Positions 25,131-37,178 of a stretch of 64,000 nt of DNA are shown here, piece by piece. Numbering within the stretch: position 1 is the first letter of the stretch; each line of letters opens with the position of its first letter. The stretch comes from Bryum argenteum (Eukaryota > Streptophyta > Bryopsida > Bryales > Bryaceae). The notes below the pieces were generated by a model. The model made no database searches. It saw only the letters and a program-made list of their open reading frames with translations, and was not told the origin of the DNA. The DNA lies in assembly GCA_037043015.1 (NCBI GenBank), contig CM073328.1, positions 5,815,409 to 5,879,408 on the forward strand. The letters run 5' to 3'. The position numbers were made by a program, and so were the translations under genes.

Positions 25131-25303
25131 ACGCTTTACATGGGGAGTCAAGCCAGGCATGGAGCTTGAAGGATGGCAAAAAATCCTCTCGATGTGATTG
25201 GTTAATTTCCAAAAATTACAAAAAATGAACCACTCATCATGTTGAGAGGATTTTTGCCGTCACGTAGCCTCATGCACGACTTGAGTCCCCATGTAAAGCG
25301 TCC
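25131..25303. repeat. Large inverted repeat (foldback)
   Basis: ACGCTTTACATGGGGAGTC at 25133 is matched in inverse by GAGTCCCCATGTAAAGCGT near 25284-25302. Inner arms also pair: GGCAAAAAATCCTCTC with GAGAGGATTTTTGCC, then ATTGGTTAATTT with a matching segment. The arms nearly meet, so transcripts would form a long hairpin. Unit B keeps only the inner-to-right part (about 34082-34110). Confidence 0.75.
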
Positions 25304-26832
25304 CTAACTTGGAAGTATTTTTGAGTAGTAGGCCCATGTTACATCACAAACCGAAAAGCCTCCTGGTAAGCTCCATTTAGTCAATACTTGAGGGTCAGTG
25401 CTTAAGAAGGCATGGCCTTTGGGTGCAGTATGAACTGAGAGAAAGACGAAAGCTTTGATATAAACACATTTTTTTCTCAGGTTTTTTTTTAATCGAATAA
25501 ATGATTCGTGGAGGTTTTTTAAACAAATGGCTCCTTAGATTTATAGCTAAGCCCACCTCATTGAGGTAAGCTTAACTAGACTTCGTGGGGCCCTCGGGGA
25601 GGAAAAAAGTGTTGCCCATGTTATTCTTTTCTCCTCTTGTCCCTTGGACTCAAATTTACAAGTGTAAAGTTCCATTTCTTTTGCCTTTAAATTTCTAAGC
25701 CTCCCTTCAATTCAAAAGTATTTTCTCTTACCTTCTTGCTTCTAGTGTGAGGCGCCCTTTAGATTGAAATATCAAACTTCCAAAAAAAGTCCTTTGCCAA
25801 GTAGCATGCTACTTTAGTTCATGATTGTATTTCTCTCAAATGATCAATACATTTAAAAATGAATTGGTTATAAATAAATTTTAAAAAATAAAAATAAAAA
25901 TAATAAAAAGAAAAGAAAAAAAAGATGTGCAAGGACACAATGAGGAAGTTGTTTGGCAATGAATTTTTTACCTCTGGGCTATCTTATATTAAAACCCACT
26001 TCATCCAAGGCCCATTTAAGCTTGAGGCTATTCGGAGTTAAAGTGGGCCTTCACTTAAACCGTAATCTAAACAGTGGGTCATTCAATATAAGATTTACAA
26101 AAGGGCTTGCATTAGAAAATTATTTCAATGCGGGCTTTTTGAATGGGCTTATGTATCCTTATATTGAGGCCCATTTTTGAGAGCCCAAAACTAATCAAAT
26201 GTGCCCTAAATGGGAAGTTGGATGACGACCAATTTTTTGACAAGGGCCTAAATATTTTCATTCAAAATGCCGCTATGTCACCCACCACGTAAGCTTTGGG
26301 AGAAGTGTGATGACTCTCACTAGGGAGCCCTTGGGCCCATTTGGGTAATTTAAGCACTATCATTGGTTAATCCTTAACAAATCTTCAAAGCTAAAATTGG
26401 TAAGTGGGATTTGGGGCAGCCCATTTGAACGGGTTAAAAGGAATAATTTTTTCTTAAGATTTTTACTACCTGCTACCTATACTGCAAGATGTATGTGGTA
26501 AAATTTGCGAAGCCAAATTTCAATCATAAAACCTTCATCTAGAAATTTCAGGTTTCAAGTTTCAAATGGGGAGATAAATTTAGACCTTTTTTTATTTTTA
26601 TTTTTTCGAAACATGTTCGTAACCAAACCAATACTCAAGTCAAGAAGTGACTAAGTCAAAAAGTTCATCAATCTTACAAAGACAACCTCCAAAACCTTCA
26701 AAAACAATCCAGACAATTTCTGGTAATTTCTCATTATTTTCCTTCAAATTCTTGATAAATTAAGATTTACAAGTTTTTCCATTTTCTTGTTATTTTAGTT
26801 TCATTTTTTAACTTCTTCTTCTTTCTCTTCCC

Positions 26833-26887
<55 letters not shown>

Positions 26888-26908
26888 TTTTTTTTTTTTT
26901 TTTTTTTT
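26833..26908. repeat. (CTTT)n microsatellite followed by poly-T
   Basis: About 13 CTTT units run directly into a T-run of about 20. It is absent from the corresponding place in unit B (about 35760-35830), so it expanded or was lost after the duplication. Confidence 0.95.
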
Positions 26909-28210
26909 AAATTTATTTTTATTTACAAACTCACAAATGGACTTATTCACTGTTCATCATTTTTCAAAGAATAAATATATCTAACTTGGTGCATGTTTTT
27001 CTATATCATTATTTTGAAACCTTCTTATAAAATGTTTTTTGGCATGAAGGTCAAAGAAGCCAAATGGTTCTCTAAAACTTTTGCGTCAGCGTACCAACTT
27101 AATATTCTACACGAAAAAAAATAAAAAATATGACCAAGCTGTTTAGGATAGCAATCTTCAAAGTTTCTCTTTGCACCATGAGACAATGTCTCATAAGCAA
27201 TGTCCAAACAACAAAAGGATTTTTAGGAGTTGACGCCTAATGTTTGAAAATAGGCACTGCTATTAAGTGGCCTTTGAAGCATAGCCACATCCGATCATGG
27301 AGAATTCATACTACATGCCAATTTTGAGGTTAATGTGTGCCATGAAATAATAAGGTGTCCACCTATTCCTACATTAATGCTTTCCAAGAATGTGTGAGTC
27401 TCCATATAGCTTAAGAAAAAAGCCAAAGTGGACATATGAAGGCACTTAATCATCACAGAGATGATAAATTTTGGGGCAGGCCTAAGAGCGGGCTGGGAAT
27501 CATAGTTGATAACCATTCTTAGTGGAAGACCAAATTAAGTATGTTTCAACGATTATTAATTCGTTAGTACGTTTTTAAGTGAAGTTGAAGGGTCTTACGC
27601 ATTAGGGTTTTGGTCCTTGGTTGACCTCGTGGCTTTGAGTCTTGGTGCTTCATACAAACATATTACTACCCCAGGCCAATATTTTCCTCCAAAATTTTCT
27701 AGGTACCTCATTGAAACAACAAATGACATTTAAGGATTGAAAATTTGGATTTGCGTGATTTTAACCTCTTCAATTTTGCTCATTTCGGAGTAACTCTCAA
27801 CCCTAGCTTTTTCCCTGTTTAGTCTGGCTTCTTCTTTGAAACTACTTAGCGGGAACACCTATTCTTTGCGGAGCTGATTCTATTTCAGAGAGGATTGAAA
27901 AGGCGTTGCAACGTCTGCTTCCATTTGGAAGCATTGAGTTCTTTTGGCGATCTCGTAAGCGAGATATCACCATGCCGATCTCTGATGTGAGGTGACTATA
28001 ATCTTCCTCACTTCCTATATTGAATTCCATTAGTATTGCAGAAACTATGGAAAAAATCTCTCTTGCTTCTTTCTCACTTTTAGGTTTACAGAGGCGTACT
28101 TTGTTAGTAGAACATATTAACTAGAAAACACACTTTCCCATTTTGTAAATGTTGGCCTCTAACTTAGTAGGTTACTCAACTGCTTGATTTGTAGGCCTTC
28201 GTTAAGGACA

Positions 28211-29817
28211 ATGTTGGTCAACACGATACTTGCTTATCTTGCGGGGATTCTCGGAGTAACAATGGAAAGTAGTGCCGATGAAATGGGAATCCTCGCGAAC
28301 CCCATAGCTGCGCGCCCTGCACACTCGGAAAATTCCACAACTCTTACAATTGAGAATTGCAGGTACGTTACGTCGATGAAAATTATTTAAACACATAGTA
28401 TTTACTTTGTTAAGTACTAAAAGATGAAAAGTTGTGCAAGTTCCTTACCTCCTTGTTCCATCAAGGCTCTCATGGTGAGCAAACTTGTAGTAACTTAGTA
28501 ATTCTTCTAGGTGTATATAGGGTACAATCTTGTATATATTTACTATTTCTTTTTCAGGTGTTGAAAGTAGGAATATTATTTTAAACAAGCTGTGAGTTGT
28601 CCTCCATGTATTCCACTTTGTAATGTACTACGTTGAGGTTGTAGAATTTAAGGTGAAAGGCGGTACACAATAAATAATAAATTATAAGATTTCTATGTAC
28701 TATATTGACCTTAAATCATCTTCAAAGACTCACCCTCTAAGTGAGTCTAGTCAAAAATCCTTTTCTTATCACTTGCAATCGACACCATATATATTGAACT
28801 ACTTTTTTACAGGATTTGCTATGGAGATGACGATGCATCGGAAGCGAATCCTTTTATAGCAGTAGGTTGTCATTGCATCGGTGACCAGAGCTACGGGCAC
28901 AAATCATGTTTGGTACGGTGGTTTCAAACAAGGCTCGTGCGCTCACTTCAAAACACTTGCGAGGTGTGCAAGTAAGTTCTTCCATCCATTTCTCCATATG
29001 GAATTTTCAAATAAGCGTGTAAGATAAGTTTTTGTTCTAAATTGTTGATACCATAAACTTTTGTGTGAGCTTTTGCAGGGGGCTTTTGGGAAGAACTTTA
29101 CAATCAACCCTTCTTGAAAGACATATTCAATATTTGCCTCTAAGAAACAAGATGCCATCAGAGTTGATCCTCCTCCAAGTTCCAATTGAAGATCTTGATC
29201 GTCTCCAAGTTCCAATTGACACTCCACCCTTCGATACGCTTGATGATGACACAGAAGAGGCCATTGAAGAGATATTGGACTCGGAATACAAGAAACACAA
29301 AGCTCAAGTCAAAGCTCGTGGTGAAGCCGTTGTGGAGATGGTAAGTAGGGCTGATTATTGTCTTCATGTTAGCCAAATGCGACGTGCATGCGAGTTGTTG
29401 GAGGAGTATATTGAGATGGTGGTTGTTGAACAACCAAACCCTCCTAACGAATATGCATTTTTTGCTCGCAATGGAGATCCTCCCAATATCAAGATAGTTG
29501 AGTATACCCAGAGTGAAGATGTTCTACGAGTTCCAGCAACATCAAGTGTAGAAGGTGCCGTGAATGCACTTTCTCAAGAGCTTGTTCTCAACATTTTTTA
29601 TGTTCTCTTTTACATGTTGGGCACTGAACAACTTATACTCCTACCTCGTTCAATGATTGTGGACGATGTTTACACTGACGGAGTTGGAGGATCTTCTCTT
29701 CTTGCACCTTTGGATGGAGGTGAGGGTGGAAGTTCCAGGCGTCAGACTACCTATGGCATTTATCGAATGTTTCCTCTAGCATTGTGGCCTAGTGGTTGGA
29801 GAGGATCACGTGTTTAG
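28211..29817 (+). CDS. RING-CH (RINGv, MARCH-type) protein, intact copy A
   Basis: Exons 28211-28362, 28813-28971 and 29079-29817 have GT-AG junctions and phases 2 and 2, giving 349 residues. The RING-CH domain spans residues 50-103 and has all eight ligands: Cys50, Cys53, Cys70, Cys72, His80, Cys83, Cys100, Cys103. The spacing C-x2-C...C-x-C-x7-H-x2-C...C-x2-C and Trp87 are typical. Such domains recruit E2 enzymes for ubiquitin transfer. The C-terminal half is acidic with one hydrophobic stretch (about 272-292, VLNIFYVLFYML), possibly a membrane or packing helix. I do not recognise that half, so no substrate can be given. The ATG at 28211 is the first in frame after a likely acceptor (TTTGTAG, ending at 28194), implying a 5' intron; Met18 is an alternative start. 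The gene is the only unbroken one of three copies. Confidence 0.82.
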
Positions 29818-31640
29818 TGGTTATGATGGAGTATGCAACAGAGCAAGATGCAACAACTTAGGTGTGCAATCTGAGTAGAATAAGGGTTGTTTCTTGAATA
29901 ACAAGCCATGACTTTTGCAATAAATGAGAAAGTCGTCAACATCCACATGATCTTTTTTTTGGAGTTATGAGATTTTGATTTGTTGAAATCATCTCGTAAG
30001 TAGTGAAAGAGTTGTTTTTCATTGATTGTATTTTTCTCTTCTTATTTTTGGAATTTAGTTTAAATGATGGATCATTGTTAAGTTATGTTTTTGTGCAGTT
30101 CTACGTAATTTCTAGTTTTGGTATTCTTTGGAGGTTTATTCTTTCACAAGTTTATCAATTTACATGCTGATATTTGGTTTACTTTGACAATGGCATCATC
30201 GAAGTATAGAGTTTCGAAACATTGGAGGTTTAGGCAATGAAGTACCAAATCAACCAATGTAGTATTTGTTGTTGTGTTTCATGAACAAAGTTCTCTTATT
30301 GCGTTTTTTGAATTGGGAACTACAATTTTGCAGAGATTTGTGGTGCATGGTGATATCGATAAACTTTATGTGAATTCTTGTAATGAATTATTGTACTATC
30401 ATTAAAAGTGCTTCATTTCGAATTGTTACATAATGTATTTTCCATGGGATTGGTAGGGGAATGAAAATGAGGTTCTAATTGCTGCCTTGCTACAGGAGTT
30501 GCTTATGATTTGTCAAGTCCTTACTCTTGCTAGTGCTCAACGTTTGATATACATTTGCAAGAGAGTTGGGACAAAAGTTTTTTTGAGATAGCCTTCATTC
30601 ATTTGAATAAATTGGAGTGAATTTAAGGTGCGATCATTGTTGTTACTACTTGCGTGTATCCTTTTGACGAGTTGCAAAGTGTTCCTAAATTGATTATGAA
30701 GGATTGTTTTCTTAGTAATATTCCAATAATACCATACTGTTTAATATCTTATTTCAAAACTCATATACTCTTGAACACATAATATAATCTTCATAGAGGT
30801 AAGAATGCATAAGTTAATTTTGGCATATTATTCTAAATAGGGCATAGAGCTCATATGTGGTCCCAATTTGGAGGATTTGGAATCAAAGGAATTAGAGTTT
30901 TTAATGTGTTCTTAGGATAATGGTTGTACTTAGTAACACCTAAACGAAGTCTCAATCAATCAGAATGAGTTGTTCATTGATGCTGATCTATTTTCACAAT
31001 TTTGAAGTTAAAGAGCACATGCATTAGTATGCATGGTTAGTGACATGCTAAAATAATGTTATTATAAAAGAAGCCACATTATTTTATACTATGTTCAATC
31101 ATTTGGGTTTACAAGATGTAATCCACTAATAAACCTAGAATGTATTATAATACTTTAATATTTTGGTTTTAAAATCTTATAGTTAGCTAATTCAATAACA
31201 AATATTTGAATATTAGTCAATAATGGGTAATGGCCCTTGGTGCACACTGTAAAGGGACCCTAAATATTCTACAAGAATACACCACTTTGCACAAATGGGG
31301 GCATGGCTCATATCCTTGCAATATTCTAAAAACTATCAACCATATAAAGATCTGAAAGCTAATAAAGAACCATATCATATTGTAGCCATTGGATATGCAC
31401 CATACACTTTCTAAAGTTGATATACTATTGTCATTGACATGCTGAAAACCTAAGAAAACCTTAAGTATCCGCAAGTAATAAAATGTAAATGGTATGATCT
31501 AACATGATCAAGGAATGACTTCATACTCTGATATGATACGCAAAGTACCGCCATCCTCAGAAATACGAAGACTGTGAAAGTCAAGAATACTAAAATGGAA
31601 TGATAAATACCACCTTCACAGCAGGAAGTGCATCGACTGA
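29818..31640. other. 3' flank of RING-CH copy A, no supported gene
   Basis: Colinear with 38773-41060 in unit B and with 51381-52545 plus the inverted 44305-45172 in unit C. Open frames are short and not shared between copies. It is useful mainly as the empty-site reference for the MITEs in B and C. Confidence 0.55.
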
Positions 31641-32290
31641 TCGAGAAATTGTGTGTCGAAGTTGTAGGAAGCACTTGCGAGTATAAACTGACATCTAGAC
31701 AGAAGAAGAATTAGCTAAAAGCTCAATGGAATCACACTACACTGCGTGCGCATCGCCGGCAAGGGAGCATGTGAACATGGATATCATACCTTTGTTCAGG
31801 AGAATGTGTCAAACTCATGGACCCAAGTAACCAACCTTCCTCGACTGCTCCAAATTTAACCAAACTGTCTTTCTCGTCCAGCACCTGTGTGCAATTCAAG
31901 CAACGGTGATACCGGACTCCCATCCTATAATTATAGATGATGCGCTTTTTCACCATCATTGACCAAGGTCCACCAATGCTTAGCTGATGGGCTTGAAGTC
32001 TTGAAAGATGGGTATTGTGGACATCATGATTGTGGTCGTGTCTGCTGTTCGGCGGGGACATTCCTTTAGTTAGAATGTTACATATGTGCTATCTCTCCAA
32101 CATCCAAGTTCTTTGCAGAAAGAGTCGTACTAATGGCACTGCACATTTACCAGTAAAAGGCTCATTTACGTAGTGTTTGTGTGATTTGCAGGTAATGACA
32201 TATGTTACTTACAAAGCTGTTGTACTGTACATCGAGCAGTTTCAAGTCGGAAAATAATTATCACTTGAAGATTTGGTCACGCCTGAATGA
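31640..32290. other. Block conserved in all three units, function unknown
   Basis: Recurs at 41040-42080 (with a MITE inside) and at 52545-53540 (with another MITE). On the minus strand it includes a frame with NSRH(D/E)HNH, then YHRCLNCTQ and EEGWLLG. That frame is open in copies A and C (32061-31732 and 53025-52669) but has a stop in B. The plus strand has QEVHRLIEKLCVEVVGSTCE just upstream in the same blocks. I recognise neither. It could be a decayed exon or a captured gene fragment. Confidence 0.4.
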
Positions 32291-34252
32291 AAATGAATTG
32301 CATGCGTGCGAGCTGCGTCCCGTTTTCACAAGTTGGGTGCGCAAACGACTCCCATTTGGGATGGCTAAATTTGCACCGCAGAATATTTTGGTGACTAGTG
32401 CTTGAGGGCGTGTGGGAACGGAAGTGGAGAAGAAGCTTTGATTGTTGTGGCAAATTTGTTTAATACGAAAGCCAATCGTTTCCTCTACGGCCACGATCGA
32501 TATTGCGCCATGGAGTAGTTTTCCATGGTGACGTAACACCACCTGAGATTCTTGCACACTCCAGGATAACGTCAACCTCACTGCAAAACCACAGCAACAA
32601 TCAATACTCAAAACCTCAAACTCAATGCCACACACTACTCTCGAAACCCGCTACATTCAAGCTCCCAAACAACAGTCTCGCTAATAACAATCCGAGTGCA
32701 GGATTCTTCAGCAAAGAAACAAAACAACAGGCACCTTACAGTTGCGAGTAATCTCAAACAAACCAACAATCACTCTGCACTCCTATCAGTCTACGAGCAA
32801 CCAAATCGACAATCGCCAGTAAAAGCGCCACCATTGTGCACATTCGATTGCAGAAAGTGGATACCTCGGAGCAGAGGATCAATGAACGATGGCCTCAGCA
32901 ACGAGGAAACGCATCAACTAAGAGCACAATCAACCCAGTAAATGCGCCACCTTCGGCACATCCGACGATTACAGAAAAGTGGTTCCCTCGGAGCAGAGGA
33001 TCGACGGAGTTCACGAGAAGAGAAAAGGAAAGAGGACCGCGGCGGGAGGAGAGGCAGTTATAAAGGAGGAGAGTGTCCAGTTTTTGGGACTACAGGAGTA
33101 CTACAGATGATCAAACTGGCCCCACACTGCATGATTTATATCATATTTTATCCTTTCGGCTCACATTCGATTCCTAGTTTGTTGGACTGTTTTGGAAGAT
33201 TGCTGTTTGGGCGACTGACCATGCCACGAAGCCGTTGAAGTGTCGATTGACTGTAGCCTGGTTGACGATTGCGATGATTTTCTGCAAAGATCTGTGGCTA
33301 CTGCTGGCTCCTTCGATCTTCTTCCGTAGTCTTCTTCTTCTTCGTCTTCGTGTTCCTGTGGATTGGTGGCGCGATTCGATTCAAGCTGCTGCCGTCTTTG
33401 CTTGACCGATCGACGAGAGAGGATGAATGAACGTTCATCCAAAAGTATGACGGAGTACTATCAGCTGACATTCTGTATTAGACGGTGATGAGTAGAATGT
33501 AAGTTTCTTTACCCTTAGAAAGGGACCAGAGTTTCTATCTATCTAATTTTGCTTTACTATACAATTTGTAGTTATTGACCTGAAAATAAAAGTAAATTTT
33601 GTTTCTATATTTAAAGATAATTAGTCCTATTTTAAGACTTCTTTGGACTTTTGTAGTAGGAAAAGAGTCCACTTGATGGTTGGGGGTTTATTACATCATC
33701 GTAATGGATCATAATGGTCAAAGTTGGCTGAATATTTGCATGCAAGAACTCCAAAAAGCTATCTTGGTTTTCGGGGTTAGTATAAGATTATGTAATTTTT
33801 TTGAGAAATTATGCTCTATACAGGTACCTGTAAACTATGGAACTTTACTGGACTGCAACAACTCTTTTTAAATACCCTCTTTATCTGACGTGTCGACTGA
33901 ATGGTGACCTGTCAGGATTGGTCTGAACTTTGGACTGTCTAGCTGGCAAGGATAAGGACAAACTTTTGTCCTGGGGGGGGTCCTTTTTTTGAATTTATTG
34001 CCTTTTCAATGCATCCCCAGACGCAGGGCCTAATTTGGGGGACGCTAATTTAGTGTTTCTTCAAACGTAGTCCTTAAGCCTGATGCACGACTTGACTCCC
34101 CATGTAAAGTGAGCGTTGCTTGAAGATTTTACAATTTCGTTTCCATTTGTGGGAACTATTTTTGAGTATTAGGCTCACGTTACATTACAAATGAGAAGCC
34201 TCCCGCTAAACTTCATTTGGGCCCTAGTCTATACTTGCGGGTCAATGCTTAA

Positions 34253-34513
34253 CCCATAAAGATCCACGATGTTTTGGGAGCTTGAAATCCCGACACTGAC
34301 CACTATGTACTAATGCGGGTACGTCCAATATTTTTGGAAATTTTTGATAACTTCAACCGTATGATCTTGAAATACACTACCATAGGTAGTAGTGTGAAAA
34401 TCTTCAACCGTTGGATCATCACTGTATGTGAGATCATAACATTTGAAGTTGACTGTAAATTGTTTTTGCCCTTGACCGTAAAAGCGGAATCGGTGGCCGT
34501 GGTTGTTTAGGGG
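34253..34513. mobile_element. TTAA-flanked MITE with an empty site in unit A
   Basis: TTAA at 34249-34252 and 34514-34517. Ends are CCCATAAAGATCC and CCCCTAAACAACC (read inward). Unit A at 25395-25415 reads GTGCTTAAGAAGGCATGG with a single TTAA, while B reads ATGCTTAA, element, TTAAGAAGGCATGG. The insertion therefore postdates the duplication and its target duplication is TTAA. Confidence 0.92.
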
Positions 34514-37178
34514 TTAAGAAGGCATGGCCTTTGGATGTTGTGTAGAGTGAGAGAAACATATAGACTTTATTTTTTGAATTGATTTTTGAATAAAATAAAT
34601 GATTGGTGGAGGTTTTGAGGTGAATAGCTCCCCAGATTTATAGCTACGCCTACCTCATTGAGATAGGCTTAACTAGACTCCTTGGAGCCCTGGAGAAGGA
34701 AAAAAGTGTTGCCCATGTTATTCTTTTCTCCTCTTGTCACTTGGACTCAAAATTGCAAGTGTAAAACCCCATTTCTTTGGCTTTTTAATTTCTATGCCTC
34801 CCATCAACTCAAAAGTATTTTCTCTTAGCTTCTTGCTTCTAGTGTAAAGCGCTCCTTAGGTAGAAATATCAAAGTTCCAGAAAATTTCCTCGCCAAGTAG
34901 CATATTACACTAGTTCATGCATGTATTTCTCAAATGATTCTCAAGAAAAGAAAGCAAGGCCACAATGTGGAAGTTGTTTGGCAATGAATCGTTTACCTTT
35001 GGGCTACTTTACATTAGAACCCACTTGATTCAAGGCCCATTTAAACTTGAGCCCATTTAGAATTAAAATAGGCCTTGACTTAAATCGCAATCTACAAAGT
35101 GGGTCGTTCAATATGAAGTTTATAAACCCACTTTGAGGGCTTGCATTGAAATTCTTATTTCAAAGTAGGCTTTTCAAATGGGCTTAGGTGACTTTATAGC
35201 AAGGCCCATTTTTGAGAGCCCAAAACTAATCAAATGAGCATTAATGAGAAGTTGGATGACGACCTATTTTTTTTTGACAAGGGCCTCAATGTTTCCTCCA
35301 TAACAGCGCTACCTGACCCGCCACATAATCTTGGGAGAAGTGTGTCAACTCTCAAAATGAAGCCCTTGGCCCATTTGGGTGACCCTTAAAGATCCTTGGC
35401 CCTTAAGATCCTTCAAAGCCAAAATGGGTATGTGGGATTTCGGACAACCCATTCAAAGGGGTTAGATATAATAATTTTGCTTGAGATTTTAACGAGGTGC
35501 TCCCTACACTGCAAAGTGTATGTGGTCAAATTCGCAAAGTCAAACTTTACTTATAAAACCTTCATCTAGAAATTTTAGGTTTCAAGTTTCAAACCGGCAG
35601 ATTAAATTAAGATTACTTTTCATATTTGTTATTTCGTAACATGTTCATAAGCTAACCACTACTCAAGTTTTAAGGAGACTCAAGTCAATAAGTTTACCAA
35701 ATTCACAAAGGCGACCTCAAAAACCTCCAAAAACAATTAAAAGATTTCTAGTAATTTCACATCTCTTTTCTTTGTCTTTTTTTTCAATATTTTTCATAAG
35801 ATTAGATTTATGGATTTTTTCATATTTTTAGCATTTTTTTCCAATTGATTTTTTACCCTCAAAATTCACAAACTCACATAGGCATCTATTCACCATTCAA
35901 TATCTTTCCAAGAATAAATAACTATATTTATCGTGGTGCATGTTTTTCTATATCATTGTTTTTAAACCTTATTCTACAAAACAATTATGCATGAAGGTCA
36001 ATAAAGCCAAATGATTCTCTGAAATTTTGCATGAGCGTACCAACTTGATATTCTACACGGAAAAAAAATAAAAATATGACCAAGCTGTTTAGAATAGCAA
36101 TCTTCAAAGTTTCTCTTTGCACCATGAGACAATGTCTCATAAGCAATGTCCAAACAACGAAAGGAGTTTTAGGGGTTGACGCCTAAGGTTTGAAAATAGG
36201 CACTGCTATAAAGTGGCCCTTAAAGCATAGCCACATCCGATCTTGGAGATTTCATACTACATGCCAATTTTGAGGTTAATGTGTTCCATGAAATAATAAG
36301 GTGTCCACCTATTCCTACATTAATGCTTTCCAAGAATGAGTGAGTCTCCATATAGCTTAAAGAAAAAAGCCAAAGTGGACATATGAAGGCACTTAATCAT
36401 CACACAGATGATAAATTTTGGGGCAGGCCTAAGAGCGGGTTGGGCATCATAGTTGATAACCATTCTTAATGGAAGACCAAATTAAGTATGTTTCAACAAT
36501 TATTAATTTGTTAGTATATTTTTAAGTGAAGTTGAAGGGTCTTACGCATGAGGGTTTTGGTCCTTGGTTGACCTCATGGCTTTGAGTCTTGGTGCTTCAT
36601 ACAAACATATTACTGCCCCAGGCCAAAATTTTCCTCCAAAATTTTCTAGATAGCTTGTCGAAACGACAAATGACATTTAAGGATTGAAAATTTGGATTTG
36701 CGTGACTTTAACCTCTACAGTTTTGTTCATTTCGGAGTTGCCCTCAACCCTAGCTTTCTCAACCCTAGCTTTTTCCCCGTCAAGTCTTGCTTCTTCTTCG
36801 AAACTACATAGCGGGAACACCTATTCTTTGCGGAGCTGATTCTATTTCAGAGAGGTTTGAAAAGAAGTTGCAACGTCTGCTTCCATTTTGAAGCATTGAG
36901 TTCTTTTGGCGATCTCGTAAGCGAGGTATCACCATGCCGATCTCCGATGTGAGGTAACTATAATCTTCCTCACTTCCTATATTGAATTCCATTAGTATTG
37001 CGGAAACTAAGGGAATAACCTCTCTCTTGCTTCTTTTTCACTTTTAGGTTTACAGAGGCGTACTTTGTTAGTAGAACATATTAACTAGAAAACACACAGT
37101 CTTTTCCATTTTGTAAACGTCGGCCTCTAACTTAGTAGGTTACTCAACTGCTTGATTTGTAGGCCTTCATTAAGGACA

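Larger units (their letters stand above)
22970..32413 (+). repeat. Repeat unit A of a ~9.4-kb near-tandem triplication
   Basis: The unit starts with AACGGAAGTGGAGAAGAAGC (about 22974) and runs until the same sequence begins again at about 32417. Long colinear matches to unit B include 23690-24010 with 33170-33500, 25610-27540 with 34710-36490, 27840-29820 with 36800-38770 and 31600-32290 with 41030-42070. It contains RING-CH copy A. Compared with B it has an extra stretch of several hundred bases around 24590-25270, including the outer arm of a foldback, and lacks the three MITEs of B. Confidence 0.85.
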
